Source of the DNA: UBA6107 sp034430175
GTDB taxonomy: Bacteria; Chloroflexota; Anaerolineae; Anaerolineales; Anaerolineaceae
Assembly (NCBI GenBank): GCA_034430175.1
Contig: DAOUFI010000026.1
Span: forward strand, 103,964-167,963
Reading direction: 5' to 3'
Length of the DNA stretch: 64,000 nucleotides
Positions 25,557 through 34,040 of the stretch are shown here, piece after piece. The notes below the pieces were generated by a model. It was given only the letters and a program-made list of their open reading frames with translations, had not been told where the DNA came from and did not search any database. Position numbers and translations under genes: made by a program. How positions within the stretch are numbered: position 1 is the stretch's first letter; each line of letters starts with the position of its first letter.

Positions 25557-26921
25557 ATGGATAAAATCATTATGACTGATACACCTGTTATCATTAAGAA
25601 ACCCCACCCGTCCTCAAGCGCATCAGTTGAGCGAAAAGTAAGCTTCGCACCTGACTTGAAAAAAGTATCTTCAAAAGTCATGAACTTTCGCGAGCAAGCC
25701 TGGAATGCGTTTAATGGGTTGCCATTTCCAACCAACAAAGATGAGGCTTGGCGGCGAACCGAAATCAGCAAATTACCTTTGGAATCTTTACGAGTTGCTG
25801 AAAATACCTCTGCAGAGAAACTGAATATTCCACAAGACCTGCTTGAACCCCTGGCAGACGGTGCACATGGTGGACAGATCGTAATTGAAGATGGCCGCGT
25901 GAAACTCCATCTCGATCAGGAATGGAAAAAGAAAGGCGTGATCTTTACCGATTGGCAAACTGCCTGGAAAGACCACGCGGATGTGATCAGCAAAATCTCA
26001 GGCAATTTGTTACGCCCGGATGAGGATAAGTTTGCTGCACTCTCGTATGCAATGGTTGAGAATGGCGCTTTTCTATATGTGCCACGTGGAGTGAAAGTGA
26101 CCAGCCCGTTACACAGTTTGATCTGGGTATCGGGTGAAGGATTAGCTCATTTCTCAAACATTACCATTCTGCTCGATGAAGGAGCGGAAGTGACTTACGT
26201 ACATGAATCCGCATCGAGTAATCAGAATCACAAGGATAGCTTGCACGCAGGCGTGATGGAGATTCAAGTTGGCGAAGGAGCCACATTGCGGTTCGTGGAA
26301 TTACAGTCGTGGGGTGAAAACGTATGGAATTTTACTCACGAGAGAGTAAATGTCGGCCGTGACGGAAACGTGGAATGGATCTTTGGTGCTCTTGGCAGTA
26401 AAGTAACGAAAAATTTTTCTGACCTCAATTTGGTTGGGCAGGGTGCCATGGGCAAAATGTCTGGCTTCTACTTCACGCATGGAAATCAGCATCTAGACCA
26501 TGACACACAGCAAAATCATTTGGCGCCAAATACCACCAGCGACTTGTTATTCAAGGGAGCTTTAGTAGGTAAAAGCCGATCAGTTTGGCAGGGAATGATC
26601 CATGTGGCTGAAAATGCCACTAAAGCTGACGGGTATCAGGCCAACCGGAACCTCTTGCTCGATCAAAGGGCCCGAGCTGATTCGATTCCCGGATTGGAAA
26701 TATTAACCGACGACGTTCGTTGCACCCATGGGGCGACGGTAGGCAAGATCGACCCCGAAGAACTGTTTTACCTGGAAAGCCGGGGTATGCCGAAAGATGA
26801 TGCTGAGAGATTGATTGTTGAAGGATTTTTTGATCCCATCATGCAGCGGATTCCGTTTGAAGGTGTGCGGACACGCTTTCAAAAAGCGATCCTCCAAAAA
26901 CTGGAAAGTACCAGGACTTAG
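25557..26921 (+). CDS. sufD: Fe-S assembly protein SufD
   Basis: Homologue of SufB with the same beta-helix core, including SASSNQNHKDSLHAGVMEIQ and the late CTHGATVGKIDPEELFYLE. The His in the C-terminal HGAT motif and the LESRGM region are the family marks. ATG at 25557 is used; ATG 25572 (MTDTPVI) is an equally plausible start and neither has a clear ribosome-binding site. It pairs with SufB in the SufBC2D complex. Confidence 0.95.
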   Translation: MDKIIMTDTPVIIKKPHPSSSASVERKVSFAPDLKKVSSKVMNFREQAWNAFNGLPFPTNKDEAWRRTEISKLPLESLRVAENTSAEKLNIPQDLLEPLADGAHGGQIVIEDGRVKLHLDQEWKKKGVIFTDWQTAWKDHADVISKISGNLLRPDEDKFAALSYAMVENGAFLYVPRGVKVTSPLHSLIWVSGEGLAHFSNITILLDEGAEVTYVHESASSNQNHKDSLHAGVMEIQVGEGATLRFVELQSWGENVWNFTHERVNVGRDGNVEWIFGALGSKVTKNFSDLNLVGQGAMGKMSGFYFTHGNQHLDHDTQQNHLAPNTTSDLLFKGALVGKSRSVWQGMIHVAENATKADGYQANRNLLLDQRARADSIPGLEILTDDVRCTHGATVGKIDPEELFYLESRGMPKDDAERLIVEGFFDPIMQRIPFEGVRTRFQKAILQKLESTRT

Positions 26922-26941
26922 CAACCTGATTGCTGGAAATA

Positions 26942-26950
26942 TGCTAGAAT
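26942..26950 (+). promoter_or_regulatory. Possible internal promoter before the 99-aa gene
   Basis: TGC followed by TAGAAT is an extended -10 candidate between sufD and the small gene. Confidence 0.35.
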
Positions 26951-26982
26951 AGACCGATTAAATAATTGTTGGAGTGAAGAAA

Positions 26983-27282
26983 ATGGCACAAATTCCATTC
27001 ATGAAACCACCTGCGCACGAATTTTTATATGAAGTTGGCGAATCAGTAGAAGTATTTTGCGATCATGAAAAAGGTGGTGAGCGCATCCGGGGTTGGCTGC
27101 GTGGTATTGTTGTCCAGGTGGACACTAAAATGGTCGCAGTTCAATTTCGATCAAGTGTGTATCTTACCGATGGCTGGATGGTTCCAGATCACATTTTATG
27201 GTTCCCACAAAATTCCCCGCATATTCGACAGATCCAGAAAAAAGGGATCAAACCTGAGGTTGCCAACATCGGTGAGCTTTAA
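26983..27282 (+). CDS. Uncharacterised 99-aa protein within the suf operon
   Basis: I do not recognise the family. The protein is predicted mostly beta: VGESVEVFC, IRGWLRGIVVQVD and MVAVQFRSSV suggest an SH3/KOW-like small barrel, followed by DGWMVPDHILWFPQNS. There is no signal or membrane segment and only one Cys. ATG 26983 has GGAG eight bases upstream; a GTG at 26974 overlaps that site. It lies between sufD and sufS, 9 bases before sufS, so it is co-expressed with cluster assembly genes and may be an accessory or unrelated passenger. Confidence 0.7.
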   Translation: MAQIPFMKPPAHEFLYEVGESVEVFCDHEKGGERIRGWLRGIVVQVDTKMVAVQFRSSVYLTDGWMVPDHILWFPQNSPHIRQIQKKGIKPEVANIGEL

Positions 27283-27291
27283 AGGTAAAAA

Positions 27292-28539
27292 ATGGTGGAC
27301 AATCCAATGGGATCGTTTAGCGAAGCAAAGATTAGGGCAGATTTCCCTATACTGAATCGTGAAACAAAACCAGGTATTCCACTGGTTTATTTGGATTCAG
27401 CGGCGACATCGCAAAAGCCAAAGGCAGTGATCGATGCGATGAACGATTATTACCGGCTGCGTAACGCCAATATTCATCGTGGTGTGCATACCCTGGCAGA
27501 AGAAGCCACGGCAATGTACGAAGACGCCAGAGCAAGAATCGCAAAATTTATCGGTGCGGAAAAAGCGAGTGAATTAGTTTTTACCCGCAATACGACTGAA
27601 TCGATCAATCTGGTCGCGTTCACCTGGGGTAAAAAATTCTTCAAGAAGGATGATCTTGTCATCCTTTCCGAAATGGAACATCATTCAAATCTGGTACCCT
27701 GGCAGATTCTTGCTGAAGAGACAAGCGTTCGCTTGGAATTTATCCCTGTCACAGATGATGGATTGCTTGACCTGAATGTCTATTCCGAATTATTGGATGA
27801 GAAGCCCAAGCTAATTGCTATTACCCAATTTTCCAATGTACTAGGTACGATCAACCCGATCAAGCAGATGGCTCAAATGGCACATAGAGCTGGTGCATTG
27901 ATACTGGTGGATGGCGCTCAATCCGTTCCACATATGGCTGTTTCAGTAAAAGATCTGGATATAGATTTTCTGGCATTTTCAGCTCATAAAATGCTCGGTC
28001 CAACTGGGATTGGTGCATTATGGGCGAGAGAAGAACTGCTAAAAGCCATGCCACCTTTCCTTGGCGGCGGAGACATGATTAAAAAAGTATACTTGCGATC
28101 ATTCACAGCAAACGATATCCCTCACAAGTTTGAAGCCGGCACCCCTTCAATAGCAGAGGCAATTGGATTCGGTGCGGCTGTTGATTACCTTTCGACCATT
28201 GGTATGGATGCTGTTGCTGATCACGAAAAACAAATCACCGCATATGCCGTGGAACAATTGAATAACATTCCCGGGTTGAAATTGCTTGGTCCAGAAGCGG
28301 AAAAACGAGGTGGGGTGACCGCCTTTGAGATGGATGGGGTTCATCCTCATGATGTGGCACAAATCCTTGATAGTGATGGGATTGCAGTTCGTGCCGGTCA
28401 TCATTGTGCCATGCCTTTGCATGACCGCTATAATTTACCCGCGACCACCCGCGCAAGTTTTTACCTGTATAATTCGATTCAAGAGATTGATTTCCTTGTG
28501 GAATCGCTTTACAAGGTGAAAAAGGTATTTGGTTCCTAA
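27292..28539 (+). CDS. sufS: Cysteine desulfurase SufS
   Basis: A class II PLP desulfurase. The PLP Lys is in SAHKMLGPTGIG and the catalytic Cys in RAGHHCAMPLH. It supplies sulfur to SufU as persulfide. Length of 415 aa is normal. sufU follows 9 bases later. Confidence 0.96.
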   Translation: MVDNPMGSFSEAKIRADFPILNRETKPGIPLVYLDSAATSQKPKAVIDAMNDYYRLRNANIHRGVHTLAEEATAMYEDARARIAKFIGAEKASELVFTRNTTESINLVAFTWGKKFFKKDDLVILSEMEHHSNLVPWQILAEETSVRLEFIPVTDDGLLDLNVYSELLDEKPKLIAITQFSNVLGTINPIKQMAQMAHRAGALILVDGAQSVPHMAVSVKDLDIDFLAFSAHKMLGPTGIGALWAREELLKAMPPFLGGGDMIKKVYLRSFTANDIPHKFEAGTPSIAEAIGFGAAVDYLSTIGMDAVADHEKQITAYAVEQLNNIPGLKLLGPEAEKRGGVTAFEMDGVHPHDVAQILDSDGIAVRAGHHCAMPLHDRYNLPATTRASFYLYNSIQEIDFLVESLYKVKKVFGS

Positions 28540-28548
28540 AGGTATCGA

Positions 28549-28944
28549 ATGGACGATCTTTATCGAGAAGTAATCATCGAGCGATATAAAAATCCGGCTT
28601 TTCGTGGCACATTGGAGCCGGCGGATATCTCATTTGAAGATGAAAATCCATTGTGCGGTGATCATATTCGTGTGGATTTGCGTGTTGACGAGCAAGGAAT
28701 TGTCAGGGAAGCTGCCTTCAGTGGTCACGGATGTGCGATCTCACAAGCTTCTGCCGACCTGCTGCTTGAATCCATTATTGGGAAATCAGTAGATGACATC
28801 AAAAAGATGGGAAAAGATAACGTTCTGGAGTTGTTGGGAATCGAACTCGGTCCAGTCCGGCTAAAATGTGCGCTTTTACCGCTAAAAGTGGTGAAAGCGG
28901 GGGCTTATGGACTTGGTGAGGCAAGCGACGATCTGGTTGAATAA
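28549..28944 (+). CDS. sufU: Sulfur carrier SufU
   Basis: The 131-aa protein is IscU-like with the three zinc/sulfur Cys in NPLCGDH, GHGCAIS and LKCALLPLK, and the insertion typical of SufU. It relays sulfur from SufS to SufB rather than acting as the main scaffold. Confidence 0.95.
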   Translation: MDDLYREVIIERYKNPAFRGTLEPADISFEDENPLCGDHIRVDLRVDEQGIVREAAFSGHGCAISQASADLLLESIIGKSVDDIKKMGKDNVLELLGIELGPVRLKCALLPLKVVKAGAYGLGEASDDLVE

Positions 28945-28960
28945 CCTGGAGGATATCGAG

Positions 28961-29296
28961 ATGAACGAAGAACAACAGGAATATCGTTATGTTCAGGTTA
29001 CCGCGGCGCAAGAAATTCCGGAAGGGGAAAGAGTATTCTTTGAGATTGATGGATTACCTATCGTTCTTTTCGCTATAAGTGGAAAATTTTATGCCACTGG
29101 TGATCAATGCAGCCATGATGGTGGGCCAATTGGCGAAGGGCAGGTCGAGGGATACGAAATTATTTGTCCAAGGCATGGAGCGCGGTTTGATATCCGAACC
29201 GGAAAAGCAACTTGCATGCCAGCGGTGCGTGACATCCCTTATTACCCGATCAGGGTCGTGAATGATATGATCGAAATTGGATTACCAATCCAATAA
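28961..29296 (+). CDS. Rieske-type [2Fe-2S] ferredoxin
   Basis: The 111-aa protein binds a Rieske cluster through Cys-x-His in DQCSHDGG and Cys-x2-His in CPRHGARF. It resembles the NirD/BphF-like small Rieske ferredoxins. GGAGG before ATG 28961 fixes the start; the longer frame from 28907 lies inside sufU. As last gene of the suf operon it may supply electrons for cluster assembly. It overlaps no terminator; murA converges 8 bases away. Confidence 0.9.
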   Translation: MNEEQQEYRYVQVTAAQEIPEGERVFFEIDGLPIVLFAISGKFYATGDQCSHDGGPIGEGQVEGYEIICPRHGARFDIRTGKATCMPAVRDIPYYPIRVVNDMIEIGLPIQ

Positions 29297-29304
29297 CAAA
29301 TTTG

Positions 29305-30588
29305 TCAATCTTCTTTTTGCCGCTCGATATTTGCACCCAATTGACGTAGTTTTTCATCAACGCGTTCGTAACCACGGTCGATCTGACCGATGTTACGGAT
29401 CACAGATTTACCTTTAGCAGAGAGCGCGGCCAGTACAAGCGCCATGCCAGCACGGATATCTGGGCTTTCCATTTTCTCGCCTGCCAGGGGGGTCGGACCT
29501 TGAACGATACAGCGGTGGGGATCGCAGAGCACGATTTGAGCACCCATTCCGACTAATTTATCAGTAAAGAACATCCTGGATGGATACATCCAATCATGGA
29601 ACAACATGGTGCCTTTGGATTGTGTCGCCATAACAATAGCAATACTCATCAAATCAGTTGGGAATGCCGGCCAGGTATTGACGTTTATTGTGGGAATCGC
29701 ACCCCCAAGATCCGATTCGATAACCAGTCTTTGTTTTGATGGGACAAGCAAGTCATTACCATTCACTTCCCAATGAATTCCCATACGACCAAGCACCAAA
29801 CGGACCATATCCAGATACTCATTTCCAGCGTTCTTGATTGTGACTGAGCCGTGAGTTACCACAGCAGCACCGACGAAACTGATTACCTCAAGATAATCAG
29901 GGCCGATTGTGAATTCACCACCATGCAATTTGTCCACACCAGTGATGTGCAGTGAATTCGAGCCAATATTAGTAATCTTGGCGCCAAGGGTATTTAAGAA
30001 ATGGCAGAGTTCTTGAATATGAGGTTCTGAGGCAGCGTTGCGGATGGTCGATTCACCTTTTGCCAAAACGCAGGCCATGATCGCATTTTCAGTTGCGGTA
30101 ACACTGGCTTCGTCCAGCAAGATGTCGGCGCCAACCAATCTTTTCGCATTGAATTCAAAAACGCGGTCACATTTGATCTTTGCTCCCAGTTTTTGGAGGG
30201 CAAGCATATGAGTATCCACTCTGCGGCGACCAATCACATCGCCACCGGGTGGAGGAAGGATCAAATGTCCGACTCTCGCTACCATGGGACCGGCAAGCAA
30301 TATGGACGCGCGAATCTTCCGGCACATATCTGGATCAAGGTCAGCGGGGCGGACTGATTTCGCTTCCACCCTCCAGGTATTCGGATTAAGCTGGTCGATT
30401 TGGACGCCAAGACTCATGATCAATTTACGCATGTTTTGCACATCTTGAATATCGGGTACATTGTGCAATATTACAGGTTCTTCAGTAAGCAGACAGGCCG
30501 CGAGAAGCGGTAAAGCTGCGTTTTTGTTGCCGGCGGGAGTCACTGTTCCAGAGAGAGGTATTCCACCTTCAATGATGAACTTTTCCAT
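29305..30588 (-). CDS. murA: UDP-N-acetylglucosamine 1-carboxyvinyltransferase
   Basis: MurA adds enolpyruvyl to UDP-GlcNAc, the first committed step of peptidoglycan. The 427-aa protein has the inside-out alpha/beta barrel pattern starting FIIEGGIPLSGTVTPAGNKNAAL. In the active-site loop the usual Cys is replaced: PPPGGDVIG has Asp117 where E. coli has Cys115 in GGCTIG. That change is known to prevent fosfomycin alkylation in Mycobacterium and Chlamydia MurA. GGAGG precedes the ATG. Confidence 0.95.
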   Translation of the reverse strand: MEKFIIEGGIPLSGTVTPAGNKNAALPLLAACLLTEEPVILHNVPDIQDVQNMRKLIMSLGVQIDQLNPNTWRVEAKSVRPADLDPDMCRKIRASILLAGPMVARVGHLILPPPGGDVIGRRRVDTHMLALQKLGAKIKCDRVFEFNAKRLVGADILLDEASVTATENAIMACVLAKGESTIRNAASEPHIQELCHFLNTLGAKITNIGSNSLHITGVDKLHGGEFTIGPDYLEVISFVGAAVVTHGSVTIKNAGNEYLDMVRLVLGRMGIHWEVNGNDLLVPSKQRLVIESDLGGAIPTINVNTWPAFPTDLMSIAIVMATQSKGTMLFHDWMYPSRMFFTDKLVGMGAQIVLCDPHRCIVQGPTPLAGEKMESPDIRAGMALVLAALSAKGKSVIRNIGQIDRGYERVDEKLRQLGANIERQKED

Positions 30589-30640
30589 GGTATCCTCCAG
30601 TTAGCATACGTGTTTATCTTTAAGAATACTGATTGTGACT

Positions 30641-31483
30641 ATGATAAAGTCTAAAAGGCACACTGTCAATTCTAAAATGAATTACCGAACAAATCCAGTC
30701 AAGGTATATTTTGAAGACTCAGCTTCAGAAAATGAGAATCCGATTGTTTTATTACATGGACTGGGTTCGGATCATACATCCTGGGTTTACCAATTAGACA
30801 TGTTGAAGTCGAATGGTTTCCGACCGATTACGGTGGATATCCCTGGATTTGGACAATCTGTGTATCCTTATCACCGCTGGACAATCAGGAGAGTTGCGTT
30901 ATTGATCACGAGATCAATTATCGATGAACTCGATGGGCAAATCTCTTTAGCTGGTTTATCCATGGGGGGAACTGTGGCGCAGGAGATCGTGCGGATTCGA
31001 CCGGAAAAGATATCAAAATTGGTGCTTATCAGCACATTCGCGTGTTTGCGCCCATCATTCAGGAAAACGCTTCCATACTTATCGAAACGGTTCAGGCAGG
31101 TAGTGAATGGAGATATCCTCGATCAAGCTGTCATAGTCGCTGACAGAATCTTCCCTGGGGAGGATCAATCTTTCTTTCATGAATACTTGATCGATCAGAT
31201 CAAGCATTCGAATCCGAAAATTTATCGACAGGCAATGATCGCGCTTGCAGCCTTCAATAGCGTTCCATGGATGCGTCATTGGCAGGGAGAAACTTTAGTG
31301 ATCTCAGGCGATTTAGATACAACTGTGACCCTGGAGAATCAACGAAGGTTGGCGAGAATATTACCATCTGTGCGTTTTGAGATTATCCACAATGGTGGAC
31401 ACGCGGTTTCAATTGACCATAAAGATCAATTTAACCAAATATTGCTGAATTTTCTACAAAACTATCAGTCTGGAAATATCTAG
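30641..31483 (+). CDS. Alpha/beta hydrolase
   Basis: The 280-aa protein has the alpha/beta-hydrolase core: oxyanion HGLGSDHTSW, nucleophile Ser in GLSMGG, acid in SGDLDTTV and catalytic His in NGGHAVS. The substrate cannot be read from the sequence. ATG 30641 is chosen; a GTG at 30635 and an ATG at 30677 are alternatives and none has a strong ribosome-binding site. It diverges from murA. Confidence 0.88.
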   Translation: MIKSKRHTVNSKMNYRTNPVKVYFEDSASENENPIVLLHGLGSDHTSWVYQLDMLKSNGFRPITVDIPGFGQSVYPYHRWTIRRVALLITRSIIDELDGQISLAGLSMGGTVAQEIVRIRPEKISKLVLISTFACLRPSFRKTLPYLSKRFRQVVNGDILDQAVIVADRIFPGEDQSFFHEYLIDQIKHSNPKIYRQAMIALAAFNSVPWMRHWQGETLVISGDLDTTVTLENQRRLARILPSVRFEIIHNGGHAVSIDHKDQFNQILLNFLQNYQSGNI

Positions 31484-31497
31484 CTGAGTATTCGGTG

Positions 31498-31503
31498 TAT
31501 ACT
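31498..31503 (+). promoter_or_regulatory. Possible -10 box before the GNAT gene
   Basis: TATACT with a TG directly before it; the ATG at 31556 follows after GAGAGG. The -35 is weak. Confidence 0.35.
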
Positions 31504-31555
31504 GAGTGGGTAGCTTTTTAAGAAACCCAATTCATTTTTTATCGAGAGGTATTGT

Positions 31556-32689
31556 ATGGTTTCGATCGAACTGGTAAATACAGAAAACAAGAAACAAGTG
31601 AATGAGTTTGTGCAATTCCAGTATGACCTTTATAAAGGTACCCCTCAGTTTTGTCCTCCATTTTACAATGACATCAAATTGATGCTCAATCGAAAAAAAC
31701 ATCCTTTCTTTAAACACTCTGAGGGCGATTTCTTTCTTGCAAGAAACGAAGCGGGTAAGGTGGTTGGAAGAATCGCGATTCTCGAAAATAAACCGTTCAA
31801 TGAATATCACAAAGTTAAAAAAGCCCAGTTCTACCTCTTCGATGTAATCGACGATCAGGAAGTGGCAGACAAATTGTGGGAAAAATGCTTTGAATGGGCT
31901 AAAGCGCATGGATTGAATGAGGTAGTCGGACCAAAAGGACTTTCGGCCTTTGATGGTTACGGTGTTCTGGTGGAAGGATTCGAGCATCACCAGATGATGA
32001 CCATGATGAACTATAACTTTCCATACTATGCCAAATTACTCGAGAATATTGGCTTTGAAAAAGAAGTGGATTTTGTTTCTTGCTATATTCGAAGTGATCT
32101 TTTCAGGGTTCCCGAAAAAGTAAAAGAAATTGCAGAGATCGTGGAAAAACGGGGGACCTTTAAAGTCTTGAAGTTCAAGAACAAACGCGAGATGATGAAG
32201 AATTACGCACTTGAACTAGGGCACACCTACAACGATACCTTTGTAAATAATTGGGAATATTACCCACTGAGTGATGACGAAATCGATCTATTAATTGAAA
32301 ACCTGATGGCTGTGGTCAATCCAAAAATGATCAAGCTAATCACACATGAAGGAAAAATCGTAGGTTTTCTCCTTGCTTTTCCTGACATCACCGAAGCTTT
32401 ACAGCGACATGGTGGAAGGATAACGCCGCTTTCCATTATTGATATGCTCATCAGCATGAAAAAGACGAAGTGGGTTTCCGTCAATGGCGCAGGCGTTCTG
32501 CCTGAATATCAGGGTCGCGGTGGTAACGCATTGATGTACGCTGAAATGGAGAAGACTATCCGCGATTTTGGCTTCGAACACCTTGAGATGACGCAGGTCG
32601 CAGAGACCGCTGTCCAAATGCGAAAAGACCTGATCAATTTGGGTGGGCAACCTTACAAAAACCATCGAATATTCCACAAGAAGATATAA
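31556..32689 (+). CDS. GNAT-family N-acetyltransferase-like protein
   Basis: The 377-aa protein has a C-terminal GNAT domain with the acetyl-CoA loop VLPEYQGRGGNALMYAEME and an N-terminal part with VVGRIAILENKPF. It is about twice the size of a simple GNAT domain and resembles large GNAT proteins often annotated only as N-acetyltransferase. Substrate unknown. GAGAGG precedes the ATG. A terminator follows at once. Confidence 0.75.
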   Translation: MVSIELVNTENKKQVNEFVQFQYDLYKGTPQFCPPFYNDIKLMLNRKKHPFFKHSEGDFFLARNEAGKVVGRIAILENKPFNEYHKVKKAQFYLFDVIDDQEVADKLWEKCFEWAKAHGLNEVVGPKGLSAFDGYGVLVEGFEHHQMMTMMNYNFPYYAKLLENIGFEKEVDFVSCYIRSDLFRVPEKVKEIAEIVEKRGTFKVLKFKNKREMMKNYALELGHTYNDTFVNNWEYYPLSDDEIDLLIENLMAVVNPKMIKLITHEGKIVGFLLAFPDITEALQRHGGRITPLSIIDMLISMKKTKWVSVNGAGVLPEYQGRGGNALMYAEMEKTIRDFGFEHLEMTQVAETAVQMRKDLINLGGQPYKNHRIFHKKI

Positions 32690-32704
32690 CTTTATTACTT
32701 CATG

Positions 32705-32730
32705 AGCCCGGCTTGATGCCGGGCTTTTTT
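32705..32730 (+). terminator. Terminator after GNAT gene
   Basis: AGCCCGGC pairs with GCCGGGCT over a 5-base loop, followed by six T. Confidence 0.92.
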
Positions 32731-32750
32731 CATAATCCATAATAAGTAGA

Positions 32751-32756
32751 TATAAT
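32751..32756 (+). promoter_or_regulatory. Candidate -10 of the GT-C membrane protein operon
   Basis: TATAAT about 30 bases before the TTG start at 32786, just after the terminator. Confidence 0.4.
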
Positions 32757-32785
32757 TATGTAATCTGAAACAAAGGAAAACTAAC

Positions 32786-34033
32786 TTGCTAAATACTATT
32801 GAAAAAAACAAATGGTTGGTAATAACATTGGTGGTGGTAATAATTTTTGCGCTACTTACTTTTGCCAATTTTCAATACGCGAAACAAAATCCGGGTGGAA
32901 ATGACTTCCTGGTCCATTGGATGGGGACTCGAAATTTCTTGACGACCGGAACAAGTCCATATTCTGATGACACTGCGCTAAAGATTCAGACCATAGCCTA
33001 TGGGCGAGCAGCCCAGGCTGGTGAACACCAATTGAGGGTGGCATACCCCCTATATTCAATAATAATCTTTGCTCCTTTCGCTGCCGTAAGCGATTTTACA
33101 CTCGCCCGTGCGTTATGGATGAGCCTGCTTGAGTTGTGTCTATTTGGAATTGTATTCTACTCATTGCGCCTGACGTTCTGGACACCCAAGGCATGGTTGA
33201 TCGGTTTATTTCTTGTGTTTACATTGTTTTCCTATCACGGTATGCGACCTTTGATAAATGGCAATGCGGTGATACTTGTAACCTTTCTGATGGTATTAAT
33301 TCTATTGACTATTCGGGGTAAACACGATGAAATCGCTGGAATTATGCTGGCAATGATCACAATCAAACCGCAAAATGCGCTACTTTTCCTTGTTTTTATC
33401 CTCTTCTGGGCTTTCATGAATAAACGCTATAAATTGATTACCTGGTTCACCGCTACGATGGTGGTACTTGTTGGTTTCTCATTCTTATTGATTCCTGACT
33501 GGTTGACACAAAATATTAAAGAAGTTGTACTTTATCCCAGCTACAACCCGGATGGAACGGTAGGAGCGGTATTAAAAACAGCATGGGGCGCGATAGGAGA
33601 AAGGATATCGATGGTGATCTCCTTTATTCTTCTGGTGATATTGTTGGCAGAGTGGTGGATCTCACGTTTCGCGACTACAAAAAAATTTCTCTGGGTGGTT
33701 TTCCTTACTTTAGCAATCAGTCAATGGATTGGGATTCAAACGGACCCGGGAAATTTTATTTTGCTTTATCCGGGTATGTTCTATTGTTTCTTCATGATTG
33801 CCGATCGGTGGGGAAAAAGCGCGAATCGATTCTTTATCATCTTCACGGCACTCGTTGGAGCTGGAATTTGGGTGATTTTTCTGACCACCTTACAAAAGGG
33901 ATATCAACCTGTGCAAAGTTCTGCGATGTTCTTCCCAATGCCAATCATCTGTTTCATTCTGCTATATTGGGTGCGTTGGTGGGTAGTAAAAGCGGACAAG
34001 ATCGAATTGAACAAACGAGCGATCGGAATTTGA
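32786..34033 (+). CDS. Multi-pass membrane glycosyltransferase-like protein (GT87/DUF2029 type)
   Basis: A 415-aa protein with about ten membrane helices. The early external loop GGNDFLVHWMGTRNFLTTGTSPY holds the acidic residue expected of GT-C enzymes that use polyprenyl-phosphate sugars. The start is a TTG with AAAGGA upstream. The next gene begins 7 bases after the stop. Probable role is adding a sugar on the outer face; acceptor unknown. Confidence 0.75.
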   Translation: MLNTIEKNKWLVITLVVVIIFALLTFANFQYAKQNPGGNDFLVHWMGTRNFLTTGTSPYSDDTALKIQTIAYGRAAQAGEHQLRVAYPLYSIIIFAPFAAVSDFTLARALWMSLLELCLFGIVFYSLRLTFWTPKAWLIGLFLVFTLFSYHGMRPLINGNAVILVTFLMVLILLTIRGKHDEIAGIMLAMITIKPQNALLFLVFILFWAFMNKRYKLITWFTATMVVLVGFSFLLIPDWLTQNIKEVVLYPSYNPDGTVGAVLKTAWGAIGERISMVISFILLVILLAEWWISRFATTKKFLWVVFLTLAISQWIGIQTDPGNFILLYPGMFYCFFMIADRWGKSANRFFIIFTALVGAGIWVIFLTTLQKGYQPVQSSAMFFPMPIICFILLYWVRWWVVKADKIELNKRAIGI

Positions 34034-34040
34034 GCGTCCT

